From contig SGPM01000037.1 in the NCBI GenBank assembly GCA_004802725.1, positions 62,001 to 126,000 on the forward strand: DNA of 64,000 nt, written 5' to 3'. The position numbers and the translations under genes were made by a program. Source of the stretch: Antrodiella citrinella (Eukaryota; Basidiomycota; Agaricomycetes; Polyporales; Steccherinaceae). Below, in pieces: positions 47,601 through 59,600 of the stretch; positions within the stretch are counted from its first letter, which is position 1; each line of letters begins with the position of its first letter. Below the pieces are notes generated by a model. The model worked only from the letters and a program-made list of their open reading frames with translations. It searched no databases and was not told the DNA's origin.

Positions 47601-49512
47601 ATGCCAGTATGTCTTCTGTTCTTATTGTCATGCATCGTCTCTACAACGTTTGAGATCTAGTCGTCCACTTCCTCGCCCACAGTCTCGGAGCGCAGCCTGC
47701 ACCAAACCCTTCTGTCTATCCACTTCGTGATTGTTGGCGGCGGTACGGCTGGTCTATGTGCGGCCATCACGCTCAGCAAGCTCGGTCATCGAGTAACAAT
47801 ACTAGAGGCTCATGATAGCCTTGATGAGGTACGTCAAGTAGCAGTTTGAGTTGCAGCGATCTCCTCACCGTGTTCTGTCCAACAGACGCCATTGTCGGCC
47901 GGGTCGATATTGCTTCCCAACATGATGAAGCTCCTTACGCGGTGGGGCATCGAACAGGAGTTGCGTGATATGTCCATCTATATGCCAGGATTCCGGCTGT
48001 CGCGATGTAAGCAGCTTTTATCTTCTGCCTAGTAGACTAAGTGAATACTAACCAATATGCATCCTAGTTGAGACCGGTGAACCCTTTGGCACGCATGTAT
48101 GGGAGGACGAATTCCTCGCTGAGAGTGGAGGGGAAATACGTACCGTAAATGTGCGTGACTTTGTTGTTTACTTTAAATTCCCCTCATTTCTTGTCCAGTA
48201 CAGCGCATTCCGAAAACTTCTGAAAGACACGGCAGTCAATTACGGTGTCGATGTTCGAACCAAGTGTCGGGTGACAGCAGTCGAAAGTAAACAATACACA
48301 CAACCAACCGTCACCTTGCAGTCCGGGGAGACAATCCGAGCAGACGTAGTCCTCGGGGCGGACGGGATGGAGAGTCTTGTGCGGACAACGGTCGTCGGGC
48401 CCGAGAAAACTCCAGAATGGCAAGGAATCAACGCCTACAACATTTTCATTCCAGGTGACCGAATCGTCGGGGATCCTGGGCTGGAAGAGTTGCTGAATGA
48501 TGTAGGGAATCTTCGCCGCTGAAATTTCCGAACAGAACTTACGGTTTTTGTGATGCAGCGTCTGTTGTGCGGTACTTTTGGTAACAACCGTGGATACTAC
48601 TCGTACGCTGTACCAGCAGCGCCGTCATCGGAGCACAAGTTTGATTATGTCATGAATCTATGGATACGAGAGGAGGTCCCCCAAGAGCGATGGAAAGCGG
48701 TAGATACCAAGACTGTGCTGGAGAAAATGGGAGAGGTTGAGCCAAGGTTCATAGCAAGTTGATCGTCTCTATGTCAGTATACTGATTCGCGTGATGGGTA
48801 GAGCAAGAAAGCTAGTGGGGCTTGCTACTGTGATTTCAAGCGCACCTGCGGTGGAGCGCGAATCACTTGAGGACTGGGTGCACAAAGAAGGCCGCGTGCT
48901 CATCCTTGGCGATGCCGCTCACATTTTCTTTGTACGTATCATTCCATTCTGATATTTTTCAGACATCGTATTGAACCATCTCAAGCCCTGCTCTCTACAA
49001 AACCTTGGGGTCGCAGTGTGCGACGCCGCTACACTCGGTCATTTGTTCCAACACTTGCACCATCATCGCCAAATTGACCAATTCCTCAATGCTTTCGAGG
49101 AGATTCGACCTGCAAGGATCCAGTATATGAAGGAGTTGGAGTTCTCAAATCTGGAGTTCATGACGTTAGAGAACGGACCAGTGCAAGAACAGAGAGATCA
49201 GGCGTTAAGGGAGAGGTATAAGAAGGGGCTGAATGCGTTGGATTCGGACGAACAGGATGCGTTAGTCGGTGCCAATGTCGCGACCAGATTCGAAGTAAGA
49301 TACTGCTTTCATGCTCAACGAGATGCTTATACGCTACTTAACAGGCTATGATGCAAGTATTCTGCTACGACGCGGAAGAGGAGGCAGACAAGTGGTGGGT
49401 CGACTGGGGCAGCTTACAAGAGCGTGCGTCCTTCTCGAACATCAACGCGGATTTCTCTGTCCAGGTGCAGCAATTAGCAACAGTCGAGACCGTCAATAGA
49501 GAGTCCCCGTGA
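47601..49512 (+). CDS. FAD-dependent monooxygenase (salicylate hydroxylase-like)
   Basis: Flavoprotein hydroxylase of 491 residues in nine exons: 47601-47606 (ATGCCA), 47661-47828, 47886-48006, 48068-48150, 48199-48501, 48559-48746, 48802-48931, 48986-49294 and 49345-49512. The dinucleotide fold is HFVIVGGGTAGLCAAITLSK with TILE at the end of the second strand. The middle motif is VVLGADGMESLVRT and the late FAD motif ILGDAAHIFF. The residues that follow, PCSLQNLGVAVCDA, differ from the usual Pro-rich GQG loop. The C-terminus has an unusual acidic/aromatic segment, DAEEEADKWWVDWGSL. Substrate unknown. A decayed copy lies 0.9 kb downstream on the same strand. Confidence 0.85.
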
Positions 49513-50377
49513 GGGCTCGTGAGACGGAGTGTACGAGTTATCGTTATCTTTGTACGACGGTCAGTGGTATATGTATGCATTTATGGACATCAGCATACCC
49601 GAGCGTCGTGTTGTGAGTCGGTGGCCCGGTGCAACTTTATTCAGCTTTGACAGAGTCTTGCGATCGCTTACGCGCAAGATTTGGCAACCTCTGCGGTTCA
49701 AAGTTTCCTCCTGTACCTCCTTCGCGAATGGGATGACGAATTCTGCCAGCTTTCACAAATTCAAATTACTTATGTGATTGTTGCTGAGCACCCTACTTTG
49801 CGTTCGGCTGCCCGACAGCACGTTCCCCGATGTTGTACAGTACTCCCTTTGTCGACCGACAAGATGCAGAACACAGGTAGGTACTTTTGTCTTCGAGCTA
49901 CCCCACATGATAAGCTAACAAAATTCAAGGTATGACTGAACAGGTCAAGTACTGTCATATAGTATAATGACGTCGACTGCATGCGAGCCAGTCTCGTGTC
50001 GGAGGTCGTCGATCAATATAACAATATTCGTCAGTAGGTGTAGACTGCTCGACCTCCTGCTTGGTTCTGCTACGAATGGCTTGTAGATGATTTAATCTGA
50101 TATAGCCTCAACACAGGCTTGACACAGGACATGGCTCAACGCTCCGTCGACGCCCCACTTTCTGACGAATTCTAATCGTGAATCATGTTCAAGTTCATCT
50201 CCCCCAGGCCAAACAATCACCCAAACCACCTCGACCAGGAACCAATGGCTACCTCTCCACATCAGAAAACAATCTGTGGCCTCAGGTGAATCGGCACTCG
50301 TCTCATCGTAGCACTATCATCACGCATACAACGTCCCCCCCTCTCCGTGATCGAAGAACTTCTTGGCGGGAGTAACA
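49513..50377. other. Spacer between the two monooxygenase copies
   Basis: 865 bases between the intact gene and its pseudogene. No coding region or repeat recognised beyond short chance frames; presumably the 3' flank of one copy and the old promoter of the other. Confidence 0.4.
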
Positions 50378-52264
50378 ATGGCAGTAAATGATCCAATATC
50401 CTGTACCTTACGCCGTGTTGACGTTGTCTACGATCCAGTCACCCACGAGCTCGGAACGCAGCCTGCATCAAGTGCTTCTGTCCATCCACTTCCTGATTGG
50501 TTGGTGGTGGCGCTTCCGGTCTGTGTGCAGCTATTACACCCAACAGGGTAGGTTACAGAGTGACGGTACTGAAGGTGAATGATATTGACGAGGTGCGTTG
50601 TTTGACATGGTGATTTCCATACTCCCCTCCTCACTTAGTGCACTTTCTTTCATAAACGCCATTGTCGGCCGGACTCCGAACATGGTGATGCTTCTTTCAC
50701 GATGAGGGATGGAGAAGGAGTTGCGCGAGATGTCCAATTTCATGCCTGGGTTCCGGCTGTCACAATGTAAGTACACCTCAGGCTTCCTACTGCTGTGAGC
50801 TGACCGTCGTTCCATCACGCAGACGAGTCCGGCGAACCATTAGGCAGCCATATATATCAAAACACGCTGTTCGACGAGAGCGGAGGGGAGATGTGCACCA
50901 TAAATGTACGTAGCAGTCAAATCAAGTCAATCGTGAAGTGTTCTAATCTCTGCATAAGTAGTACGCTGCGCTTCGAAAACTCCTCGTAAATACAGCAATC
51001 AAGCACGGCGTCGAGACTCGGAGCAACGCACATGTCACATCGGTGCAAACGCCAAAGTTCGGACAATCATCTGTGACTTTGACGTCCGGAGAGACTGACA
51101 GGAGATGTTATTCTAGGTGCTGACGGAATGAATAGCATCGTGCGCACGACAAGTCACACATGCGGACGAAGGCCTGAACCCTCTCGGAGTGAATGTTTAT
51201 ACTGCTTTTATTCCAGGGGACAGGCTTATTGGAGACCCTGAGCTGGAGCTATTACTCCAAGATGTTTGTTCATTCTGTTTGTTGAGGCTGGTATGCTGAT
51301 CTGACAGAATATGTTACGAAGGACTTAATGATTGCTACGTTTGGAAACGGTCGCGCCAACTACTTATGCGTACTCTATACCAGCAGCAGCGGGATCCTCC
51401 GGGCACTATATGGATTATATCCTGAGCTTCTTTCTCCGAAATGGCGCCTCTCAAGAACGATGGGTAACGGTGGACTCCGACGTTCTGCTCGAAAGAATGG
51501 GAGACGCAGAATCGAAGTGTGTATCATGCCTTTTCATTATGACTGCTTCACGATATACTAATGCGATGGCAATGTGTAGGAAGAAGAAACTCGTGAAGCT
51601 TGCTACTATGATCGCGTGGACACCTGCGGTCGAGCGGTCATCGGTGGACAAATGGGTACACGACGACGGTCGCGTGCTTATCCTCAGCGACGCTGCACAC
51701 GTTTTCTTCGTATGTTCCCCAGTATTCTGACTCTTGATTCGCACTGAGAGCCTTCTGTCTTTCTACAGCCATGCTCAATACAGAACCTCGCCGTCGCCGT
51801 CTGCGACGCCACCACGCTCGACCACCTCTTCCTCAACGCGTTCCAGGAGATCCGGCCAGAGCGTATCCGCTCCATGCACACTCTGGAGCTGTCGAATATA
51901 GACTTCTCGTTGATGCCAAACGGACCGGCGCAGGAGGCGCGGGACGAGTCGTTGAAGGAGAGGCGTGATAAGGAGTTGAATGCGTTAGATTTTATTGGGT
52001 CGAAGGAGGGGGATAATAAGGAGGAGATGGATATCTCGATGAGATTGTGAATTGCTTTGTGTAACTGTGGGTTCAAATTGTTGCTTATCCATCTTTGCGA
52101 CAAATGTGTTCGGTTACGACGCGGAAGAGAAAGCAGATGAATGGTGGACCTGGGTGGACTGGGGCAGTCTGCAAGAGCGCTCCGCGTTCTCTACCATCAA
52201 CGCGAATTTCCTCGTCCAGGTGCATCGTTCACAAGAGACGGAAGTGGTTGTAGGCTCTCCTTGA
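50378..52264 (+). pseudogene. Decayed tandem copy of the FAD monooxygenase
   Basis: Follows the intact neighbour exon by exon, from ATGGCA (50378) with a GT donor through SPTSSERSLHQ to a final DWGSLQERSAFSTINANF. It is broken in several places. There is one extra G at about 50499 inside the FAD-binding GGG motif. The second intron has lost its acceptor (CATAA near 50654 where the neighbour has ACAG), followed by a small deletion. A Trp codon has become TGA at 50703-50705. There is a shift of minus two near 51095-51105 and a four-base insertion near 51365. A 12-codon deletion lies near 51838 compared with the neighbour. Later segments such as VISSAPAVER-like and SDAAHVFF remain readable. Confidence 0.82.
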
Positions 52265-52573
52265 GACTAGGAATTCATGTACGACTATGGGTACCAGTGT
52301 ACCTCTGTGTTGCATTGTGTATTGGTGTAAGATTGTGCTTCCGCAGATCGAGGAATGTCATCAGAACATCTCGGTGTCTGAGCGAATATCTGCGCGTCCT
52401 TGGCACTCCTTCATCTTTTCGGGGTAACGAAGCCCTTCGAGAAGCCTCTACGCGAGACAACCCAATCGAACCTTCCCTGCAAGATCCCTCTCGTGAAAAA
52501 CAGAGCGAGATCTTGACAAAGCAAAACACAATCATATTCCAGACTAACAACACGTGGGACGTACGTACAACCA
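52265..52573. other. Convergent gap after the pseudogene
   Basis: About 310 bases between the pseudogene end and the SR140 stop codon. No feature recognised. Confidence 0.4.
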
Positions 52574-55318
52574 CTAATCCAACGGCGCACCATCAACGTC
52601 CTCCTCCATCGGTTCCCCGTCCAAATCTGCGCCATCCATGGGCACACCATCCACATCATCCAGAGGCACACCGTCCACATCGTCGTTATCAATGGGTACA
52701 CCATCCACATCCTGAGCCATTGGCTCCCCATCCACGTCGTCCACAGGCACGCCGTCCACGTCGCTCTCCTCGTCCATAGGCTCCCCGTCTGCAGACGGCG
52801 CAGCATCCACTGGCACGACCTCCGTCGCAGGCTTGAACGCGCTCATCTTGAACTTCGACGTGAAGCTCATCGCGACCTCGCTCGTCTCCTGCATCTCCTC
52901 CGCCTCCTCGTCCTCCTCCGCCAGTGCCATGTTCCCCTCCAGCCGCTCTCTTAGCTCCTTCGTGAACTCCATGGGGAAGACGATCCAGTCTTCCCAGATG
53001 TCTACAATGGATGTGATTTGCTTTTTGAATGTCTCGGCTGTGATGCGACCGGGGAAGGAGTGGTAGATTGTAGATAGGTGGTCGAAGACGAGCCCCAGAC
53101 GGGATTGGAACTCTTGTCGGAATTTCCATGCCATGGGTAGGGGTGCGGCCGAGTTGTGTAGGATATCGCAGATGAGATGCAGACGTGAGACCTTCCGTGG
53201 GACGGGTGTACCGTCCACCAATAGTGACGATATAATGATGTCGACGACCTAACAGCAGCTGTGATGAGCTTTGTGGTACTTTGCGATAGAAGCCGACCTA
53301 CCTCGTTTGCGGCTTCTGCGTGTTCCAGACTAAAAGCCATACATCTTGCCAGTTCACCTCGTCTTCCAGAGAGTGCACGTAGCATAGCTTCAAACCGCCG
53401 TCTGGCTAGTCGACCAAGCTCGGTTCTACGGCCCCGTTCGCGTTCCGACTCTTCTCCCGAATCCGTTGAGTATACGGAATTATAGCCCTGGGGTAAATGA
53501 ACGATTAGTATTGCAAAGATTGTGATAATGGAGGAGGCCTACCTCATCGTCGAACTCCGGCTCCAAGGCGTTGCTACGATTCACCAACGACCGATAGAAC
53601 TTGTAGCGCCGATGCTAACATGGCTAGTCAGTCGAGGCCACGAGTCTGATTGACAATCCACGTACCCCTTGTTGCAAAAAGGCGTATTTTGGATTCGACT
53701 TCTCTCTCTCCTTCAACTTCTCTTCATACTCAATTCCGTGCCCTCTCACCTCCGCAGCGACCGTCTTGATGAATTGATCACTACTCTCTTCGCCCTCAAC
53801 TCTATCACGACTACGGCTGCGGCTCCGGGAGTGTCGCCGCCGAGGTGACCGACTGTCAAAGCGCTGAGAGCCCTTAGGATGCGACCGAGATGGAGACCGT
53901 GAACGCGAGTAAGAGGGGCTACGAGAACGCGAGTGGTGGCGTGAAGAACGGTAATCACGCGACCAAGACAATGAGCGTGGCTGACGGTCGCGACTGCCAC
54001 TACGAGGCTGTGGTGGTGGGGAGCGGGATCGTGACCTTGAGCGAGATTTCGCCTTGGTAGAGACTGAAGGTGGACCCCAAATTAGTTAGCACGAGCAAAT
54101 CTTGGACTGACAGTGGCAGACATACCGTAGAGAGGTTTTGCAGCTATAGGCACAGCTTTACTCCATCCAACGCGTAGGATAGAGCCTCCCCAATCGAATC
54201 CATCTAGCTCCCTCAGAGCAGCCTCCGCATCTTTCCGCTTCATGAAAGCCACAAATCCACTGAGACCTGTACTTTTGCTCCGTCTAGTCTGCGTCATATC
54301 CGCGCCAGGGCCAGTGGTAGCGTCGCCTCGTGGCCACATAACCTTCACCTAGAATATGATGGGTATGAGAGAACGTATGGTGTGGTGCATGCGAGGAGCA
54401 TATACGTACAGAACCCACTGGCCCACAACGAGCGAAGAATTGTCCGAGACTCTGTTCGGTAACGTGAGGGGGTAGGTTGGCTACAAATACATTTGATGTC
54501 TATAGAAAAATTGAGCGCATGGATCTGTTGAGAGACACAAGTGAACGTACTTCAGGATCACCACGGTCCTTACTCCCACTTTGTCCCTCGTATGCTGCCA
54601 AAGAGGTGACAGATCTGCCTTGACCGACTGCGTGTGCATTAGATACGATAGAGAGAGAGGATGGATAATAGGATTCACCATGCCGGCCAAATCTGGATTC
54701 CCGAGTCGCTTGATCTCTAGAGATGGGTCAGTGGCATTGCGATGGGTTGAGGATTCTGCGACGCACCTCTTGATCTCCTCCAGGAATGAGTCCATAGCGC
54801 GCTTTCCTTTGGTTTTGGGGGCGCCTTGTGGTGGAGAAGGAGGCTGCACACACGTACTTTAGCACATCTAGAAGCATGCATCACTGCTGAAAGGACACAC
54901 CGTCGAGTTCTCCCTGAACATCTGCGGGGCTCTTGAGGGACCAACCCCTCCTCTCGCCGAGGGCGCATATGTATGAGCGTGGCCCGACTTCACGAACGTC
55001 GACGCACTCTTCTTCTGGCCTGCCCCATCTGCGTCGAAAGCATCGACGAACTCTGCATACGCCTTGGCAGCGTTGGCCTCTTCCTCCCTGCGCTTCGCCT
55101 CCGCAGCCTCTCTCTCTTTCTCCCGTTTTGACTTTCGTACAGTTCCCTGTGTATACTGCGAAAGCTTCTGATTATCTACCGGCTTTTGCTAGTGAGAGAA
55201 AGCAGACGGTAAGCGTGGGTTGGGGAGAGAAATAAGGTCGTATCCGTCGCACTGGAAACGCATGGTCTTCGTCGTCGTTGTCGAAGAATGCGGCCAATTT
55301 TGATTTGGTTTTGTCCAT
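52574..55318 (-). CDS. U2SURP: U2 snRNP-associated protein SR140 / U2SURP
   Basis: Splicing factor linked to the U2 snRNP. The multi-exon gene starts at ATG 55318 (MDKTKSKLAAFFDNDDEDHAF) and ends at 52574. Regions in order: a Lys/Glu-rich N-terminus (KREKEREAAEAKRREEE), FLEEIKR, an RRM (TSNVFVANLPPHVTEQSLGQ, GLSGFVAFMKRKDAEAAL, LRVGWSKAVP), an Arg-Ser region at 53800-54050, a SURP module (FIKTVAAEVRGHGIEYEEKL, NPKYAFL, HRRYKFYRSL), and a CID/RPR-type domain (PVPRKVSRLHLICDILHNSA, YHSFPGRITAETFKKQ, WEDWIVFPMEF). The C-terminus is a tandem array of DGxP units. Exact positions of some middle introns were not fixed. The start is 250 bases from that of the divergent glutaredoxin gene. Confidence 0.92.
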
Positions 55319-55568
55319 GAGCAGAGTCCAAGATCCAATTAGTATGTCTCTTGCCAAAGTGAAGCTGAAAAGCCTGAAATTATCTGAGAGTCAAGAACCA
55401 AAATGGAGTGAGTGCCGATCGGTAGACGCCGGGAATAGTGTGACGTGCGTGACGGTGTGTGACACGCGTTGTGCGTCTATTCCCAAAGGAGTAATTGATG
55501 TCACACAAATCCGCAACGCCACACACGGCGACCAGGACCTCTTCACAATACCACCGGTATAAAAGACG

Positions 55569-56415
55569 ATGAAGTCCTCACCGCGACCCGCCTCACCGTT
55601 CCGTCGCCGCCGCATCATCTGGTCCGTCCTCCTCCTCACCGTCGTCTTCTTCATCTACCTCTTCACCCGCTCCCCCGACGCCGGCTGGTCCCTGCCCATC
55701 ATCAACCCCCTCAAAGCCCTCTCTCTCGGCGGTGGTGGTGCGGCTGTTTCTCATTCCAACTCTCGCGTCAGCAAAGTGTCCGACGCATTAGCAGCAGAAA
55801 GACGCGCAAAGGTGCAGGAGATCCACGGGCTGCTGCACTTCGTCACCGCCCATGGCGAACGGCGGTTCAATGAAGAGGGTGGGGATACGATAAACGTCGT
55901 CGGGGCTGGGTCGGTCAAGGTGGACCCGACGCAGAAGGTTGACTATAAGGTGTACTCCCCGGATGGAGAGGACGACTGGCAGAAGCATATGACTGTGCTG
56001 AGAACGGAGCATCCTCTAGTCGTGTTCAGCAAATCATACTGCCCGTAAGCATAAGTACTTCAACATCCCTATCAAGTGGCTCAATGTCTTTTCAAGCTAT
56101 TCACGTCGGGCAAAGGCGTTGCTTGAATCTTACGACCTCTCACCAGCACCAACAGTCATCGAACTAGACACCAGGTCCGACGGTTCTGTGATACAAGCTA
56201 TCTTGGGCAGGCTTACTGGTCGCTCCACAGTCCCCAATGTCATCTTGCTTGTACGCCTACTCATTTGTCTGACTTATGGTCTTACTTACTAATCAATATG
56301 TATATAGTCGTCATCATTAGGAGGCTCGGACGACCTTGCGCTCCTCGACCAAGAAAACAAGCTGAAAGAAATCTTGGAAGGAGGCGGCGTGGAGGTACAA
56401 GCCGCAAAAGAGTGA
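55569..56415 (+). CDS. Membrane-anchored monothiol glutaredoxin (Grx6/7 type)
   Basis: Glutathione-dependent oxidoreductase expected in the early secretory pathway. Three exons, 55569-56044, 56097-56250 and 56308-56415, give 245 residues. The N-terminus is a type II signal anchor: a basic start (FRRRRI) followed by IIWSVLLLTVVFFIYLF. A spacer of about 100 residues leads to the thioredoxin fold: LVVFSKSYCPYSRRAKALLE with active site CPYS, the cis-proline segment RSTVPNVIL and the glutathione-binding GGSDDLALL. The active-site codons span the first intron. A monothiol-type CPYS and the membrane anchor match yeast Grx7 (CPYS) better than cytosolic Grx1/2. A TTACTAATC branch site precedes the last acceptor. 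Confidence 0.92.
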
Positions 56416-56654
56416 TAATATTTGGATGTCTAGTCTTCATATATGTTGTGCTTGTATCATGTTCCATTCATTGCTTTCTCCAGATCACAGCGCGAGAGGT
56501 ACACCAGAGATACGCATGCATTGCAATTAACCAAAGTGAACCGTTAGTATTGTGATTTCCTATCCGACCATACATGCATTGAGATGGATGTTGATATGGT
56601 GTGCGAAAGCGAGTTGTTCAATCAATGCAGAATACTTTTGGTAACCATCCATAC

Positions 56655-59600
56655 TCAGTCCCTGCGAGGACCACCGCGAGGGCCATCACGAGGACCGTCA
56701 CGGGGACCGCCACGAGAAGGACGCTGGGCAGTGGTGGTCTTGAGGATAGCATCCTTAGCGACGTGAATAGCTTCCTCAGAACCTGTAGAGCGCAGTAGCA
56801 TCAGCACATGCCACACCACGAAGTCAGATTAAGACAGAGATACGCACCAACGATGACAATCGTGTTGTCCTCCCTCGACACAGTGATATCCGCCCCACTC
56901 TCCGCCCTCAACTTCGCCACATTCGCGCCCTTCGTCCCCACAATCCTGGGGAACAACGACCGATCCGGCAGCGTCAAGAACCCGACATGCGACATCTTCT
57001 CCGCATGCGCGATAGCGTCCTCCGCCAACTTCAGCGCCTTGTCCAACCCGGCCTGGTCGCGCGCCTTGAACGTCCACACCGACTCGCCCTCCTCGGCGTC
57101 TTGGTAGTTCGACACGACCTGCCACTGCACCTCAACGGCGGGGGCCTCCTCGTCAGCGTCGTCGATACGAGCGGACGCGCCGTTGGTGTCTTCGGTGGCC
57201 GGGGGACGAACAGGGACGGCAGGACCTTGAGCTTGCTTAGATTGCTCAACTTGGACACCATAGGTATGCAGGCTGCGGAAGAAGTTGCCCTGCTGGGCGA
57301 CAGCGTGGTGGTACTTCAACGGAACGGTCATCTTGGCAATGGTGAGAGGTGGCTTGATCAAAGACTGCAGACAGACACGTCAGGACGTAGCTCATACACA
57401 TGGATAGAAACAAAAATGCAGACCTTGAGCGCCTCTACTGCCTTTTCGCAAGCCTCGCGTGTCCCAGAAACCTTGACGAGGTTAGCGGGCTCGACCTCAC
57501 CGAGAGCCTCCATGTTCTCAGCCTCACCCACACCATTGTATGAGCGAGAACCCGGGAACTGGATCTGGGCACCAGTCTTAGCCTGCAGATCGTTGAGGTG
57601 CTGTCCACCACGTCCGATCAAGCTGCGATGCTGAGAGGCAGGGACATCCACGGCGAGGACGATACGGTCCTTGAGCTGAGCAACCGTCTTCTCCAACTCG
57701 GCCTGGAGCTTGGCAACCAACTTGGGCTCACCACGGAGGCGAACATCGTCAGAAAGCTCCCCTTGACGAGGGCTAGACGATGAATCAGTCAGGCAGCAGT
57801 TCGAAATACAACATATCGACCCTCACAATCGCACAAGACCAGCCTGGATCTTCGGGTCAGAAGGCCCACCGCAGCGAAGGATCAGATCTTTGAGACCTTG
57901 TCCACCAGCACCAATCAAAGTGCGGTGGAACCTGCTCTCAACAGAGATAAGAACCGTAGTCTCCTCGACGACCTGGTCCGAGATAGCCAAGATCGCAGCC
58001 TTGGCCTCTGCGATCGCTGTCTTGGTACCGCGCACCTGGATGTTCGTCTGGTCGTCCGACACCTTATCAATGTCGATCTGCGCGCCGGTGTCGTCCTTAA
58101 TCTCGTTGATGGTAGCTCCGCTTTTGCCGAGGATGCGGGCGACAGAACGTGTGGGGACACTGAACTTCACGACGTTGTTGGATTCTTTCTCGAATTCAAC
58201 GGCCTGATGACAAACATGAGTGGCATTCATACATGCAGAAGGCAAATAACGCACCTCAAGAAGCTCGGACTTGGCATCAGCGACACCCTTCTTCCCACCC
58301 TTGATGAGAACCTCATCAGACTTCAAAGTTTCCCGAGTCCTTCCTTCGCCGTTCTCAGCGGAATCACGAGGGAAGGTGATCTTGACAGCATAGTTCTCCT
58401 CCAACCTGATGACATACTTGCCACCTTGACCGATCAAAGAAGAGTGATACTCGTGAGGGATCTTCACGATCTCAGATGTCTCATCAGCCTGGAGAAGATC
58501 GTCAGTATGGGCTCAAGTCGTGGATATGACTTGCAGGACGAACCAAACGGTCAGCCTGGCCTTTGATACGTTTCTCAGCGTCTTCGGTGTTCTCCTTACG
58601 ACCGACAATCTAACACGAGCTGGGTGAGAATTCGTCTCGAATTTGTATGTCAGATTTCATTCACCTTAACTTTGACCAGTTGAACAGGCTTCTTCTTCTT
58701 GGAAGTCTTCTCGTCCTTATCCTCAGCTTCGTCTTGGAAGTCGATTGAGACACCGAGAGTATCTCTGAGCTTGTTGACACCGGAACCCCTTGCACCTACA
58801 ATGCGACCAACATATTCACGGTCAATAACGAATTCAACAACCTACGTTTCCACAGAAAGTAAGAACAAATAAACGGGAGGCAGATCAATGAAAACGAAAC
58901 GTACGTGGCTAGAAACGATCTCGTCGTTCTTGGCATCCTCGACGATCTTCTGGATCTCCTTGCTGGCACGGTTAACATCTGCGCTGGTTCCACGGATAAG
59001 GATGATGTCCTCGGTAGAGGCATCACCTGCGTCCGCGCCAAGTTTGATAGAGAGCGCCTTGTCTTCACCGATGATACTGCAAAGACCTCGTCAAACTTCA
59101 GAAGACGAGTTCACGAGTGTGTTCACTTACGCGTTGAGAGTTGTACCGTTCTTGCCGACGACTGCCTCATGCCATTTCTTCTCGACAGGGATCGTGACAG
59201 TCTTGACATCCGCAGCATCCTTGACCAGCTTCAATAATTCCTGCTCGACTTCCTCGAGCTTGCCAGCTTTCTCGACGGGGGAGGGAGATGCATTGGGCGA
59301 GGTAGGATCGTAGACGAGAAGAACATTGGATTGTTCAGCAGACTCGGGAGGGAAGAATACCAATACGTTTTGAACATCGTGGAAAGCTTTAATCCTGCAC
59401 GAGCGGTCAGTGTCTAGAAACTCCTTCAATTATATTGAACTCACTTCTTAGCATTCTTGTTGGAATTGATGACACGGTGAATAAGCCAATCGATAGGAAC
59501 ATCCTTCGTGGCGCCGATCAGCTTGCCAATGAGCTGGGAAACCTGGCTGACAGCGTTGTCCACAGCGGGCTTGTCGCCAACAAGGTCCACGTTAAGCACG

